Notes: a model not told the origin generated them from the sequence alone. A stretch of DNA of 64,000 nt from Enterococcus sp. MMGLQ5-1 (GCF_013155265.1 NZ_JABJXU010000006.1:107754-171753), one strand, 5' to 3'; numbered from the stretch's first letter, positions 49,552 through 58,849 are shown. Numbers and translations: made by a program.

Positions 49552-51447
49552 CTAATCCGCAACTAAAGTCAGTAATGAATCACCGACCTTAACACTCGTT
49601 TTTTCTGTTTCAAGTACATCGACATAGTCCGTTGTATTAGTAACAATAATTGGCGTTTGAACACTAAAGCCAGCTGCTTCAATTGCAGGAATATCAAAGG
49701 ATACCAATTTATCACCTTTTTTTACCGTTTGACCCTGTGTAACATGCGTTTCAAAATATTGACCATTCAATTGCACCGTATTGTTACCAACATGAATCAA
49801 AATTTCTGCACCAGTATCAGTAATCAAGCCAATTGCATGCTTCGTTGGAAAAAGTGTCATAATCGTACCAGCTGCCGGTGCATAAACTTCGCCCTTACTT
49901 GGGATAATTACTACACCTTTACCCATGATACCTTCAGAAAAAGCGGCATCCGCTGATTGACTCAAAGGTAAAACCTCTCCTTCGATTGGCGCAGCAATCT
50001 CTGCTTTAGTTAATTTTCTATTATGTCCTGTCGCTGCTGCCTTTGCTTCATCCTTTGAAAGTGCGATTGTCGGCGCATCATCGTCAAAGCCAATAGCGTA
50101 AGCAACTGCAAAGCCTGCAACAAGTGCTAAGGCGTCTAGGATAACGCTATAAATCAAGTATTTCATTGAACCATCTGGTGAAATTAAGGTTGTATATCTA
50201 AAAATGCCTAAACCACCCATACTATAAGCTTGGATACCTAAGCCCATGGTAATTGCACCAAAGACACCACCAACCGCACAAGAAGCCCAGAAAGGTTTCT
50301 TTTTCGGTAAGGTAATACCGTAAATCGCAGGCTCGGTCACACCAAAAATTCCTGAAATAAAGGCTGGTATGGAAAGCTCTTTTAATTTTGCATTTTTAGT
50401 TTTTAGCAAGACAGCAAGCACTGCGCCTGTTTGCGCAAAGCTGACGCTACCGCTTGGTGAAAGAAGTGCTGTCGGATCACCCTGAGATAAGGCAATAATT
50501 GCAAATGGTACCAATGCCCAATGTAAACCGAACATAACCAGAACCTGCCAAGAAAAGCCTAAAATCGCACCAAATATTATAGGATTGAAATTTTGAACTG
50601 CAAGTAAAGCTGCCCCTAAAGCATCTGAAGCAACATTCATCACTGGTCCAATTGCTAAGAAGGTCAATGGAATTGTAATTAGTGCTGTAAAGAAAGGTAC
50701 CAAAAATAGTTTAACAACATCAGGGATAACTTTTCTTAATTGCTTTTCAATAAAGGCTGCAAACGCTGCTGATGCGATAATCGGCATTACTGTTGAACCA
50801 TATCCTGCTGCTGGAATTGAAAAAGGAATACCAAAGAAATTCAACCCGCCGCTCTCAGCAAAGGTAGCCGTAGCAGAGCCATCAATAAAGCCCGTATAAA
50901 CAAGTGCTGAAGCAATCATCATACCTAGAAATGGTGAGCCACCAAATTTTTTCATCGCTGTATAGCCTAAGAAAATTGGTAAGAAAAGAAATAAACCATC
51001 ACCCATTGCATTTAAAACAGCGTAGGTAGAGCCTGCCGCAAACTCAGAACCAAGCGCAAAGCTTAAAATAGCTGCAACACCCTTTAACATACCGGCTGCT
51101 GATAAGGGTGCTAAGATTGGTTGGAAAATACCCGAAATCATATCAACAAATCGGTCAAATAAATTACCCTTCGGTCCAGTAGCAACCTCTGGCTCCAAAA
51201 CACCCAACACCGCATCAACATCTTTTCTGACATCTGGCACATGATTGCCGATAACAACTTGATATTGACCACCTGCCTGCATGACCGTTACAACACCGTC
51301 TGTATTTTTCAATGCTTCTGTATTGGCCTTCGATTCATCCTTCAATTTAAAACGTAATCTTGTAATACAGTTTGTTAAGTCGTTGACATTTTCTTTGCCA
51401 CCAACCTCTTTAACAATTTTTTTTGCTAAATCCTCGTATTTACCCAT
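49552..51447 (-). CDS. bglP: PTS beta-glucoside-specific enzyme IIBCA (BglP/BglF type)
   Basis: This is a membrane sugar transporter and phosphotransferase of 631 residues. In order it has EIIB (active-site Cys near residue 26 in LTNCITRLRFKL), EIIC with about ten membrane helices (residues 105-460) and EIIA (residues 490-631, active His in ILIHVGNNTVQLNG). It imports and phosphorylates beta-glucosides for the GH1 enzymes downstream. It follows licT and is preceded by an RAT-like sequence and by a hairpin that covers its ribosome binding site. Confidence 0.96.
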   Translation of the reverse strand: MGKYEDLAKKIVKEVGGKENVNDLTNCITRLRFKLKDESKANTEALKNTDGVVTVMQAGGQYQVVIGNHVPDVRKDVDAVLGVLEPEVATGPKGNLFDRFVDMISGIFQPILAPLSAAGMLKGVAAILSFALGSEFAAGSTYAVLNAMGDGLFLFLPIFLGYTAMKKFGGSPFLGMMIASALVYTGFIDGSATATFAESGGLNFFGIPFSIPAAGYGSTVMPIIASAAFAAFIEKQLRKVIPDVVKLFLVPFFTALITIPLTFLAIGPVMNVASDALGAALLAVQNFNPIIFGAILGFSWQVLVMFGLHWALVPFAIIALSQGDPTALLSPSGSVSFAQTGAVLAVLLKTKNAKLKELSIPAFISGIFGVTEPAIYGITLPKKKPFWASCAVGGVFGAITMGLGIQAYSMGGLGIFRYTTLISPDGSMKYLIYSVILDALALVAGFAVAYAIGFDDDAPTIALSKDEAKAAATGHNRKLTKAEIAAPIEGEVLPLSQSADAAFSEGIMGKGVVIIPSKGEVYAPAAGTIMTLFPTKHAIGLITDTGAEILIHVGNNTVQLNGQYFETHVTQGQTVKKGDKLVSFDIPAIEAAGFSVQTPIIVTNTTDYVDVLETEKTSVKVGDSLLTLVAD

Positions 51448-51453
51448 TTTATG

Positions 51454-51491
51454 CCTCCATTTAATAAAATTTAATTAATTTTTACTGGAGG
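51454..51491 (-). promoter_or_regulatory. Hairpin sequestering the bglP Shine-Dalgarno sequence
   Basis: On the minus strand CCTCCA (51486-51491) is complementary to TGGAGG (51454-51459), the bglP ribosome binding site. TAAAA/TTTTA can extend the stem inside. The 5' arm shares its CCT with the 3' end of the RAT-like element upstream, so the two structures should be mutually exclusive. No T-run typical of a terminator follows. Confidence 0.45.
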
Positions 51492-51526
51492 TTTCGCCAA
51501 CTTAATGTCACGATCCGAACAACCCT
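51489..51526 (-). promoter_or_regulatory. Second RAT-like antiterminator site between licT and bglP
   Basis: The minus strand reads AGGGTTGTT ... GGCGAAACCT, matching both conserved ends of the BglG/LicT RNA target (GGnTTGTT and GGCAAAACC). The interior is longer (38 bases rather than about 30) and pairs less well, so the match is partial. The bgl operon of Escherichia coli also has a second site at this position. Confidence 0.45.
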
Positions 51527-51654
51527 TGTCTTTCCAAAGACCATTAATTCAATCATTTTTCAGCTATCAAAAAATGAAAGCCTCTCCTTTCTTCAGGATT
51601 ACAAGCTTGAAAAGCTTGCTATATTTATCTGAGTATTTTATAGCCTCAGAATAT

Positions 51655-52512
51655 TTATTTATGATTATTTTTATCAATAATTCTCGCCAAATGAATCGTT
51701 AAATAGACCTGCTCATCTGGTGAGGTAGAATAATGCCATTGTTTTTCTAAAAAGGATGTTACTTTTTTAGTTGCCTCAAAAGCTTCAGGGTATTTCTTGA
51801 TAATTAAAAAATACAAATCGTCATCAACATTTTCTTCAATTTGCTGTGTTCTACCCTGGAGTACTCTTTCAGAAAAAAACTTTAAGTGTGTCATGAAACG
51901 TTGGAAATAAATCGTTTCCTCATCAAAATTAATTTTTAAAGTATACTTAACAACCGTTAAGATTTCTTCAATTAATCGTGTTAAATCAACTGCACTTTGA
52001 TCCTCATTGCCGATATCCATTTCTGCATTTACAAGATGTAAGGTTAAAAAACCTGCTTCATCCTCTGGCAAGCGAATAGATAATCTATCTTCGATAATAT
52101 CAAGTGCCTGCTTACCAACCGCAAACTCCTTAGGAAAAAAGCGCTTAATATCCCATAGTAAGAAGTTTTTCATTGCTATGCCTTGTTTAAACCGTTCAAC
52201 TGCTGCGTGTAAATGATCAACAATCGCAATAAAGGCAACATCATTCAAGGTTTTATCTAATGCCACTCTTGCAGTCGTTAATATTTTATCTGCAAGATAA
52301 ATTTCATCATCACTAATTTCAGCAAATAATTCCTCAATTTTTTCAGTTTCTTTCACACTTTTTAATTCATAAATTTTTTCTACTTCATTTTCCGAAATTG
52401 TATCTCCGATTTTTCTCTTAAAACCTAATCCCCTTCCCATCAAAATGACCTCTTGATCATTTTTATCTAAAATTATGACGACATTATTATTTAATATTTT
52501 TTCAATTCTCAA
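51655..52512 (-). CDS. licT: BglG/LicT family transcriptional antiterminator
   Basis: This RNA-binding antiterminator for beta-glucoside genes has about 285 residues. The CAT RNA-binding domain opens RIEKILNNNVVIILDKN and includes GRGLGFKRKIGD. Two PRD domains follow, with conserved histidines in AIVDHLHAAVERFK and LTLHLVNAEMDIGN (PRD1) and FMTHLKFF and YLTIHLARII (PRD2), which are phosphorylated by the PTS. I place the start at TTG 52512 by family alignment. It is the first gene of licT-bglP and is autoregulated through the RAT in its own leader. Confidence 0.93.
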   Translation of the reverse strand: MRIEKILNNNVVIILDKNDQEVILMGRGLGFKRKIGDTISENEVEKIYELKSVKETEKIEELFAEISDDEIYLADKILTTARVALDKTLNDVAFIAIVDHLHAAVERFKQGIAMKNFLLWDIKRFFPKEFAVGKQALDIIEDRLSIRLPEDEAGFLTLHLVNAEMDIGNEDQSAVDLTRLIEEILTVVKYTLKINFDEETIYFQRFMTHLKFFSERVLQGRTQQIEENVDDDLYFLIIKKYPEAFEATKKVTSFLEKQWHYSTSPDEQVYLTIHLARIIDKNNHK

Positions 52513-52550
52513 TACTTCCGCCACCTCCAACCCTATTTTTTGAACAAAAA

Positions 52551-52590
52551 AACCTAATCAACACCCATTATCTCAGGTGTTGATTAGGTT
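52551..52590 (-). terminator. licT leader terminator (attenuator)
   Basis: AACCTAATCAACACC and GGTGTTGATTAGGTT form a perfect 15-bp stem around a 10-base loop, followed on the minus strand by TTTTTTTG. Its 5' arm overlaps the 3' end of the RAT at 52587-52615, so LicT binding would prevent it forming. It may also terminate transcripts coming from recR. Confidence 0.88.
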
Positions 52591-52615
52591 TAGCTTAACT
52601 AAATAATAACCATCC
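52587..52615 (-). promoter_or_regulatory. RAT site (LicT RNA target) in the licT leader
   Basis: A 29-base minus-strand element begins GGATGGTTATT and ends AGCTAAACC, matching the ribonucleic antiterminator consensus in length and at both conserved ends. It overlaps the start of the downstream terminator stem, the defining arrangement of BglG-type antitermination. Confidence 0.8.
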
Positions 52616-52629
52616 ATTTCAACAAAATC

Positions 52630-52658
52630 ATCATACCACCTTTTGAAAGCGCTGTCAA
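52630..52658 (-). promoter_or_regulatory. Promoter of the licT-bglP operon
   Basis: The minus strand has TTGACA, a 17-base spacer and TATGAT, a near-consensus sigma-A promoter about 120 bases upstream of licT. A perfect cre overlaps the -35 box and spacer. Confidence 0.85.
52644..52657. promoter_or_regulatory. cre site (CcpA) in the licT promoter
   Basis: TGAAAGCGCTGTCA matches the catabolite-responsive element consensus TGWNANCGNTNWCA at all 14 positions. It overlaps the -35 box and spacer, so CcpA binding would block RNA polymerase. This gives glucose repression on top of substrate-dependent antitermination. Confidence 0.85.
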
Positions 52659-52678
52659 CCAGTAAATTATAAATATAA

Positions 52679-53275
52679 CTAAATTTCACGGCGACCTTCG
52701 ACAGCCTTTAAAAGAGTAATTTCATCCGCATATTCCAAATTACTACCAACAGATAGGCCATGTGCTAAACGAGTTACCTTGATACCCGCCGGCTTAATCA
52801 GCCTTGATAAAAACATCGCCGTCGCTTCTCCCTCAACAGTAGCATTGGTACCAATAATTACCTCTGAAACCTCGGAATTTTGCAAACGCTGGATTAGACT
52901 TGCTGCGTTGATATCATCTGGTCCAGTGCCCTCCATCGGGCTGATTGTGCCATGCAAGACATGATAAAGGCCATGATATTCCCTCATGTTTTCCATGGCC
53001 ACAACATCCTTAGCTTCCTCAACTACTAAAATTGTAGTTTGATCGCGCTTAGTATCCGAGCAAATGCGACAGGGATCTTCATCAGTCAAATCACCGCAAA
53101 TTGAACAAAAGGTCAAATCCCGCTTGGCCGAAAGTAAGGATTTAGCAAATTGATTAACGTCCTCATCTTGCATTTCAATAACATAAAAAGCCAGCCTAGT
53201 AGCCGTTTTTTCACCAATACCTGGTAATTTCATAAAACTATCAATTAAAGTTGCTAGGGGTGTGGGATATAGCAT
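52679..53275 (-). CDS. recR: Recombination mediator protein RecR
   Basis: This DNA repair protein works with RecF and RecO to load RecA at gaps. The 198 residues start [30 protein letters not shown] (helix-hairpin-helix) and include the four-Cys zinc finger [16 protein letters not shown] and the Toprim segment [15 protein letters not shown]. The start is ATG 53275, with GGAGG five bases upstream; the longer upstream extension is not family-like. The usual dnaX and ybaB neighbours are absent. Confidence 0.95.
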   Translation of the reverse strand: MLYPTPLATLIDSFMKLPGIGEKTATRLAFYVIEMQDEDVNQFAKSLLSAKRDLTFCSICGDLTDEDPCRICSDTKRDQTTILVVEEAKDVVAMENMREYHGLYHVLHGTISPMEGTGPDDINAASLIQRLQNSEVSEVIIGTNATVEGEATAMFLSRLIKPAGIKVTRLAHGLSVGSNLEYADEITLLKAVEGRREI

Positions 53276-53481
53276 TTCTTCCTCCATTAAGAGTTCTAAA
53301 TATAAGATGCTGAGCACGGTTGATAGAAAAGCGAGCATAGGCTTTAAATAATTATAAGGACAGCTGGGTCATGAATTATTTTGACCTATGCCGAGATTTT
53401 CTAGCGTGTGAAGCCTATCAATCGTAAATATCAGGTAAAGAGGCAGGGATTAAATCACAGCACTTAACAAAAAATATTTTC

Positions 53482-54660
53482 CTATTTTTCCATAAACGCT
53501 TTAATTCGCTTAACGGCTTCTTTCAAGGTTTCCAAATCCGTCGCATAGCTCATTCTGATATTTTCGGGTGCGCCAAAACCAGCACCAGTCACTAAAGCAA
53601 CCTTCGCTTCAGTTAAGATGGCATTAGTAAATTCATTAATATCACTAAAGCCCTTCAATTTCATAGCTTCTGTCACGTCAGGGAAAAGATAAAATGCACC
53701 CTGTGGCTTATCAATTTTAAAGCCTGGAATCGCGGCGACCAAAGGATAAACTTCATTGAGTCGCGCCTCAAATGCTTGACGCATCGTTTCAACCATTTCT
53801 TGTGAGCCGTTTAAGGCTTCAACCGCTGCGTATTGCGAAACTGCAGTCGGATTACTGGTGGATTGTGACGCAATTTTGGTCATCGCCGAGATAATTTTTT
53901 CATCAGCAATCGCATAACCAATCCGCCAGCCAGTCATTGCATAAGCCTTAGAAACACCATTTATAATGACAGTCTGCTTTTGAATTGCTTCACTAATTGA
54001 TGCTAGTGGTGTAAACACTGCCCCATTATAAACGAGCTTACCGTAAATATCATCTGAAATGATTAATACATTATTTTCAACAGCCCAATTGCCAATTTGT
54101 GTTAATTCTTCTTTTGAATAAATGGCACCTGTTGGATTGGATGGTGAATTGATAATAACAGCCTTCGTTTTTTCTGTTCTTGCTGCCTCTAGCTGAGCAA
54201 CGCTGACCTTAAAATGATTTGAACGAGTCGCCTTCACAAAAACTGGTACACCCTCTGCCATACTTACCTGTTCACCATAGCTCACCCAATAAGGCGTTGG
54301 GATAATTATCTCATCGGCTGGATTTAAAATCACTTGAAATAAGGTATAGAGTGCAAATTTAGCACCATCAGTCACAATGATGTTTTGGCTTTCTGGTTTA
54401 AAGCCATAATCCTTCTCAGTTGCCGCAATGATGGCTTCCTTCAAGGCTGGAATACCTGCAGTTGGCGTATAATAGCTCGCCTTTCCAGATTGAATCGCAG
54501 TGATTGCCGCGTCTTGAATATTCTTTGGTGTTGCAAAATCTGGCTCACCGACCGTCAAGGTCAAAATGTCCTCTCCCGCTGCCTTTAAGGCGTTTGCTTT
54601 CGCTGAGGCTGCTAACGTTACTGATGATTTTAATTTTTTGGCGCGCTCCGATAATATCAT
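53482..54660 (-). CDS. aspB: Pyridoxal phosphate-dependent aspartate aminotransferase
   Basis: This class I aminotransferase of 392 residues interconverts aspartate and oxaloacetate with 2-oxoglutarate/glutamate. It carries the PLP lysine in NGVSKAYAMTGWRIGYA (about residue 237), INSPSNPTGAIY and the C-terminal Arg region ENIRMSYAT. It follows ypmB by nine bases, and dinG lies upstream, reproducing the Bacillus order dinG-ypmA-ypmB-aspB without ypmA. A start at ATG 54660 has a reasonable ribosome binding site. Confidence 0.94.
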   Translation of the reverse strand: MILSERAKKLKSSVTLAASAKANALKAAGEDILTLTVGEPDFATPKNIQDAAITAIQSGKASYYTPTAGIPALKEAIIAATEKDYGFKPESQNIIVTDGAKFALYTLFQVILNPADEIIIPTPYWVSYGEQVSMAEGVPVFVKATRSNHFKVSVAQLEAARTEKTKAVIINSPSNPTGAIYSKEELTQIGNWAVENNVLIISDDIYGKLVYNGAVFTPLASISEAIQKQTVIINGVSKAYAMTGWRIGYAIADEKIISAMTKIASQSTSNPTAVSQYAAVEALNGSQEMVETMRQAFEARLNEVYPLVAAIPGFKIDKPQGAFYLFPDVTEAMKLKGFSDINEFTNAILTEAKVALVTGAGFGAPENIRMSYATDLETLKEAVKRIKAFMEK

Positions 54661-54669
54661 TTTTTCTCC

Positions 54670-55140
54670 TTATCCTTCCTCTACCTTGCCGTCTTTAAAG
54701 CCAACTAAAGCATATTTAACTTGCTGATCTAATACTTGCTTCACTTCCCATACTGGTGTGTCGTTCACAACTCCAAAATTAACCGATATATGCTCTCCAG
54801 AAAAACCCGACAATGAAATCGCCTTTTCAGGATTGATACCTTCTTTTGTTTCATAGGTTAAAATTTGCTTTCCCTTTTTAGGTACGACAACAATCAAAGA
54901 TTCATCATTTTTGGTCCGCCCATAAACTGTATAATAGGTCGTATCTCTGGTAAACAGGTCAAAATCCGTAACCTCTTCAATATTAGCATATTTTTCCGCT
55001 GCTTTAATCGCTTCTGCTCGCCCAGAGCGATAAGGATAGGTGCTAATTAGATAGGTCACTAGAGTAAAACCCAAAACCAAAATAAGTAAGCCAATTACGC
55101 CATACAAAAATTTATTAATACGTGTTTGTTGATTTTCCAT
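54670..55140 (-). CDS. ypmB: YpmB-like DUF5590 membrane-anchored protein
   Basis: This 156-residue protein has one N-terminal transmembrane helix (about residues 11-33, FLYGVIGLLILVLGFTLVTYLI) and an extracytoplasmic domain with two PepSY-like halves (DFDLFTRDTTYYTVYGRT and VNDTPVWEVKQVLDQQVKYALVGF). Its function is unknown. Placement between dinG and aspB is conserved across Bacilli and strengthens the assignment. Confidence 0.88.
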   Translation of the reverse strand: MENQQTRINKFLYGVIGLLILVLGFTLVTYLISTYPYRSGRAEAIKAAEKYANIEEVTDFDLFTRDTTYYTVYGRTKNDESLIVVVPKKGKQILTYETKEGINPEKAISLSGFSGEHISVNFGVVNDTPVWEVKQVLDQQVKYALVGFKDGKVEEG

Positions 55141-55202
55141 TAAATGCCTCGTTTATCTATTTCATTAATTTTAAAAAACGCCTTTTATAAATGTTTATTT
55201 TA

Positions 55203-57677
55203 TCATGATTCTTTAAAAAAAGCTGTAATCTGACTAGGAATTTTTTCTAAGTCAGCCTGTTCAATCGTTAAATCTGTAGGTAAATTATTGATAATTCGCT
55301 TACCATAGCTTTTAGTTATTAAACGCTTATCTAACATCACAATTGCCGACTTTTGCGCTTGATGTCTTAAATTTCTACCAAATGCTTGACGGAGCTTTAA
55401 GGTTGCCAAAGGTAACGTATAATCCCTAAAGGCATTTTTAAATAATTGCTCCTGAACTAAAGTCATTCGCTTGACAAAGGGATTTTCCGGCTGCTCAAAG
55501 GGAAGGCGAGTGATCACCAAAATACTTTTTTCAAATTCGGGAAAATCTACCCCCTCCCAAAACGAAGAGGTCGCTAATAAAATTGCTTCATCAGCATAGC
55601 GAAAACGTTTTAAAATCCGTGAATTACTTCCTGTAATACCTTGGGCAAAGATAGTATTCTTTAATTGATTTTCTAAATGATAATAGGTTTGTTTTAGTAG
55701 TTCTTGTGAGGTAAATAAAACTAAAATCGGTCTTTTTAAATCAATTAATTTATCAATCACCTGACAGATATAACGACTATACTCCTTGGTGCTTAAATTT
55801 AATATATCGGGACTATCCTCAGCTACCCAAAGCTGTTGATTTCGGTAAATCGTACTGTCAAACCGCACAAACTCATATTGCTGGATACCAAGTAATTTAG
55901 GGAAAAAATCTGTCGTGCCATTAAACGATAAGGTTGCCGAAATAAAAATTTGTTCCGAAAAAACAGCCAGATACTCATTTACCTTGGAAACATTTAAGCT
56001 ATTTTCAGCAAGCACAAAAGGCGCAGTATCAGCAACCCATTTAACCTTTTCTATTTGATTGGGCTGGAAATAAGCTAATAATAGCTCTATTTCTTCGATA
56101 TACTCCGTACCAACACTCAATAAATCATTTAAATAGATGGTCAAGGCTTCAACTAGCTCACTATTTTCAATAAACCAATCGTCATCAAAATAGGTTGCTT
56201 CATTCCCCATCAGCTCATCAACTGTCGCTTTCAATATATCAATAATCCGAAACTGAAGCTCGCTATCCTTCTCGAAAGCCTCCTGCTCAAGCCGCTTGAT
56301 TAGACCTGTTAAATTAATTTTCTTTTCTTGAATTTGTTCGATTGTCTTAAGCCATTGATGTGCTTCATCTATCAATAAAATATCATTTGAAAATAGCGTA
56401 GGCTCTTGCTTGAGACGTTCTAGTAAGTATGCATGATTCGTAATTAAAACTGTTGATTGCCTAACCTGTTCCGTAATACGTTGATAGAAATCATACTCGC
56501 CAAATTGATTAGCTAATGAGTGATTAGCGTATCTAACCGCTTCAAAAAAAGCATGCGTTAAGTCCAGATTATTAAGCTCATCTAAGTCCCCAGTTTCAGT
56601 TTCTAAAAGCCAAATTAGAACCCCCATTTGATAAATTGAGGTTCTTTTACCTGTCGCCGTTTTTAGATTTTTTTTAAGGGCAGTTAAATCTAAATAATTT
56701 CGCTTGCTTTTTAAAAGGGTGCCTTGAATACCGAATATTTCAGCAATCTTTGGCAGTTCTTCATCTACTAGCTGACTTTGTAATAATTTAGTTTCAGTTG
56801 AGACAACAAGGCGTTGATTTTTCCCAATCCGATTTAAAATACCAAATAAATAAGCAAAGGTTTTTCCGATTCCTGAGGGTGCTTCAATAAAATTAGGTAA
56901 GCCTTTCTTTTCAGTTAAGTATTCAATCATTTCGACTTGAATTGGGCGCTTCGTCATCCCAAACCGCTTCAATACCTCAGCTAAAATCAAGGGACTCCTT
57001 TTAATTTTAGCTTGACTAACAACCATTTTCTTTAATAATAAGCCATTTACTGCCACATATGAATGTTGGCTCAAATTTGAACGCAAATAGGCTTTTTGAA
57101 AAAAAGCACCAGTTTGATAAGACAGCTCACCTGATAAATCACTTAATTGACCTAATAAATATTTGGGCAGCTGCTGCACCTTTTCAGTCAATTTAAGATA
57201 AAGTGCCGCTGTTGCATAGGCGTCACTATCGGCCTGATGTGAATTTGAATGCTCTAGCTCAAATACTTTCGCAATATCCTCCAAGCGATAGCTTTCCAAA
57301 GTTGGGTATAATATCTGCGTTAGTTCAACAGTATCCATGCCCTTTTCATTAAAATCAATTTTTGATTGGGCAAAGTGATACTTTAAAAATTGATAATCAA
57401 AGTTGATATTATGGGCAATAAAGGTTCGATTTTGAATTAGGGCATAAATCAAGGGTGCAACCTCTTCAAACAGCGGTGCCGACCTCAATTGACTGTCAGT
57501 AATGCCTGTCAAATTCGCAATATGAACGGGCAGTATGCATTCCGGATTGATATCCTGAGCAAACTGATCTGTAATTTGTCCATCATCAATCAGTACAATA
57601 CCAATTTGAATGATTTTATCACGTTGAGGATTAGGACCTGTCGTCTCCAAATCAACAACTGCATATTTCTCGCTCAT
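55203..57677 (-). CDS. dinG: DinG-type ATP-dependent helicase with an N-terminal DnaQ-like exonuclease
   Basis: This two-part protein of 824 residues starts with a DEDD 3'-5' exonuclease domain (VVDLETTGPN, then HNINFDYQF and HQADSDAYATA). The rest is an XPD/DinG-like helicase with Walker A in EAPSGIGKTF, the DEAH box LIDEAHQWL and motif VI in LRQAFGRNLRH. The four-Cys iron-sulphur cluster of Gram-negative DinG is not evident, as expected for the Firmicutes form. The start is ATG 57677, with GAGG at suitable spacing; the upstream in-frame GTG overlaps that site. Confidence 0.93.
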   Translation of the reverse strand: MSEKYAVVDLETTGPNPQRDKIIQIGIVLIDDGQITDQFAQDINPECILPVHIANLTGITDSQLRSAPLFEEVAPLIYALIQNRTFIAHNINFDYQFLKYHFAQSKIDFNEKGMDTVELTQILYPTLESYRLEDIAKVFELEHSNSHQADSDAYATAALYLKLTEKVQQLPKYLLGQLSDLSGELSYQTGAFFQKAYLRSNLSQHSYVAVNGLLLKKMVVSQAKIKRSPLILAEVLKRFGMTKRPIQVEMIEYLTEKKGLPNFIEAPSGIGKTFAYLFGILNRIGKNQRLVVSTETKLLQSQLVDEELPKIAEIFGIQGTLLKSKRNYLDLTALKKNLKTATGKRTSIYQMGVLIWLLETETGDLDELNNLDLTHAFFEAVRYANHSLANQFGEYDFYQRITEQVRQSTVLITNHAYLLERLKQEPTLFSNDILLIDEAHQWLKTIEQIQEKKINLTGLIKRLEQEAFEKDSELQFRIIDILKATVDELMGNEATYFDDDWFIENSELVEALTIYLNDLLSVGTEYIEEIELLLAYFQPNQIEKVKWVADTAPFVLAENSLNVSKVNEYLAVFSEQIFISATLSFNGTTDFFPKLLGIQQYEFVRFDSTIYRNQQLWVAEDSPDILNLSTKEYSRYICQVIDKLIDLKRPILVLFTSQELLKQTYYHLENQLKNTIFAQGITGSNSRILKRFRYADEAILLATSSFWEGVDFPEFEKSILVITRLPFEQPENPFVKRMTLVQEQLFKNAFRDYTLPLATLKLRQAFGRNLRHQAQKSAIVMLDKRLITKSYGKRIINNLPTDLTIEQADLEKIPSQITAFFKES

Positions 57678-57831
57678 TACATCCCTCACAATCTATTCCC
57701 ATTGTATCATAAGGCGATTCAGTCGTAATGGAAAAAAATTAACTTTAAAATTGTAAAGGCATTCAGTCGCTAATTTTTGATAAAATGTTGTACAATTGGC
57801 TTAAACCACTTAACTAATAAAGGAGGATTCT

Positions 57832-58467
57832 ATGCTCAGTGTCCAAAAGCTAACCAATCGAGTTGCAAATGAGAATACATATTTTATTTATAACGATAAG
57901 TTTTTATTAATCGTTGATCCAGGAAGCGAAACCGAGCAAATACTGGCAACAATTGACACAATCAATCTACCAATTGCAGCAATTATTTTAACACATACTC
58001 ACTATGATCATATTATGAGCGTGGAGGCGATTCGTGCTAAATATATTGACGTACCTGTTTATGTTTCACCAAAGGAGGCAGAATGGCTTTACACGCCTGA
58101 GCTAAATTTATCAGGCTTAGATCGACATAACGACATGTCAGATGTCATCGTTCAGCCAGCTGAATTTGAATTTGTTGATTACGAAAATTACAGCTTGGGT
58201 GAAATGAGCTTTAAGGTATTACCCACACCCGGTCATTCAGCCGGTGGTATCAGCTTTCTTTTTGATGAATTTGTAATAACAGGCGACGCCTTATTTAAGG
58301 GAACAATTGGGCGAACTGATTTATTTACTGGCAATCAAGAGCAATTGATCAATGGGATTAAAACAGAATTACTAACCCTGCCAGAAACCTTGACGGTTTT
58401 ACCCGGACATGGTCAGCCAACCACCATCAGAGAAGAAAAATGGTTTAACCCTTTTTTTAAGGACTAG
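57832..58467 (+). CDS. MBL-fold metallo-hydrolase (GloB/YqgX-like)
   Basis: This 211-residue metallo-beta-lactamase fold enzyme has the metal-binding motif THTHYDH (about residue 55), the later ligands in PTPGHSAGG, the metal-bridging Asp in VITGDALFKGTIGRTDL and the final His in LPGHGQPT. Short proteins of this subgroup are glyoxalase II-like thioester hydrolases. The true substrate is unknown. AAAGGAGG precedes the ATG. It is transcribed divergently from dinG and convergently towards the adhesin gene. Confidence 0.9.
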   Translation: MLSVQKLTNRVANENTYFIYNDKFLLIVDPGSETEQILATIDTINLPIAAIILTHTHYDHIMSVEAIRAKYIDVPVYVSPKEAEWLYTPELNLSGLDRHNDMSDVIVQPAEFEFVDYENYSLGEMSFKVLPTPGHSAGGISFLFDEFVITGDALFKGTIGRTDLFTGNQEQLINGIKTELLTLPETLTVLPGHGQPTTIREEKWFNPFFKD

Positions 58468-58536
58468 CTAATAATCAAACAGCAAAGCTATCAAATCTAA
58501 GAATAATAGATTCTATCCAAAAAAGAGTCCCCTTGA

Positions 58537-58658
58537 CGTGAATTTGGGATTCTTTCTGGGAAACAATACCATTTTCGCAAGAAATCAGCAATTATAACGT
58601 GAATTTGGAATTGTTTCTCGGAAACAATTCCTGATTCGCGGTAAAATCCCTAGCTACG
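58537..58658. repeat. Two tandem 61-base hairpin repeat units
   Basis: Units begin CGTGAATTTGG at 58537 and 58598. In the second unit GGAATTGTTTC-TCG-GAAACAATTCC is a perfect 11-bp hairpin; the first has the same hairpin with two changes. A TTCGC..GAAATCAGC segment links them. Related sequence occurs at 44761-44850. The units are intergenic, between a convergent gene pair, and encode no protein. Confidence 0.75.
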
Positions 58659-58666
58659 CACAAAAT

Positions 58667-58705
58667 AATCCTCAAAAATTGGTATCACGCCAACTTTTGA
58701 GGATT
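58667..58705. terminator. Bidirectional terminator between the MBL hydrolase and the adhesin gene
   Basis: AATCCTCAAAA and TTTTGAGGATT form the outer stem, with TTGG/CCAA inside, around a short loop. T-rich flanks suit both convergent genes. The rest of the 58468-58849 gap holds the hairpin repeats and a short duplicated TAAGGTTCACT motif (about 58750 and 58790). Confidence 0.85.
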
Positions 58706-58849
58706 AATTTATTTTTAATACAACTATTTCTTTATTAATAATGTTCGCTAAGGTTCACTGCTAATTAATAGCATTCAGTATGGCTAAGGTTCACTATTGA
58801 TTAACAGCATTCTGCAACGTCTAATTAACTCGCATTTCTAGCTTCAGTC

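Noticed and set aside
52551..52590. Simple recR terminator only
   Set aside because: Its stem overlaps an RAT and lies downstream of a strong promoter for licT, so an attenuator role explains it better. It may still stop recR transcripts.
53276..53338. N-terminal extension of RecR (21 residues)
   Set aside because: The family N-terminus starts at MLYPTP with a GGAGG site five bases upstream, so the extension is not part of the protein.
57678..57689. GTG start upstream of dinG
   Set aside because: The GTG overlaps the GAGG sequence that serves ATG 57677, and the family starts at the exonuclease domain just after that ATG.
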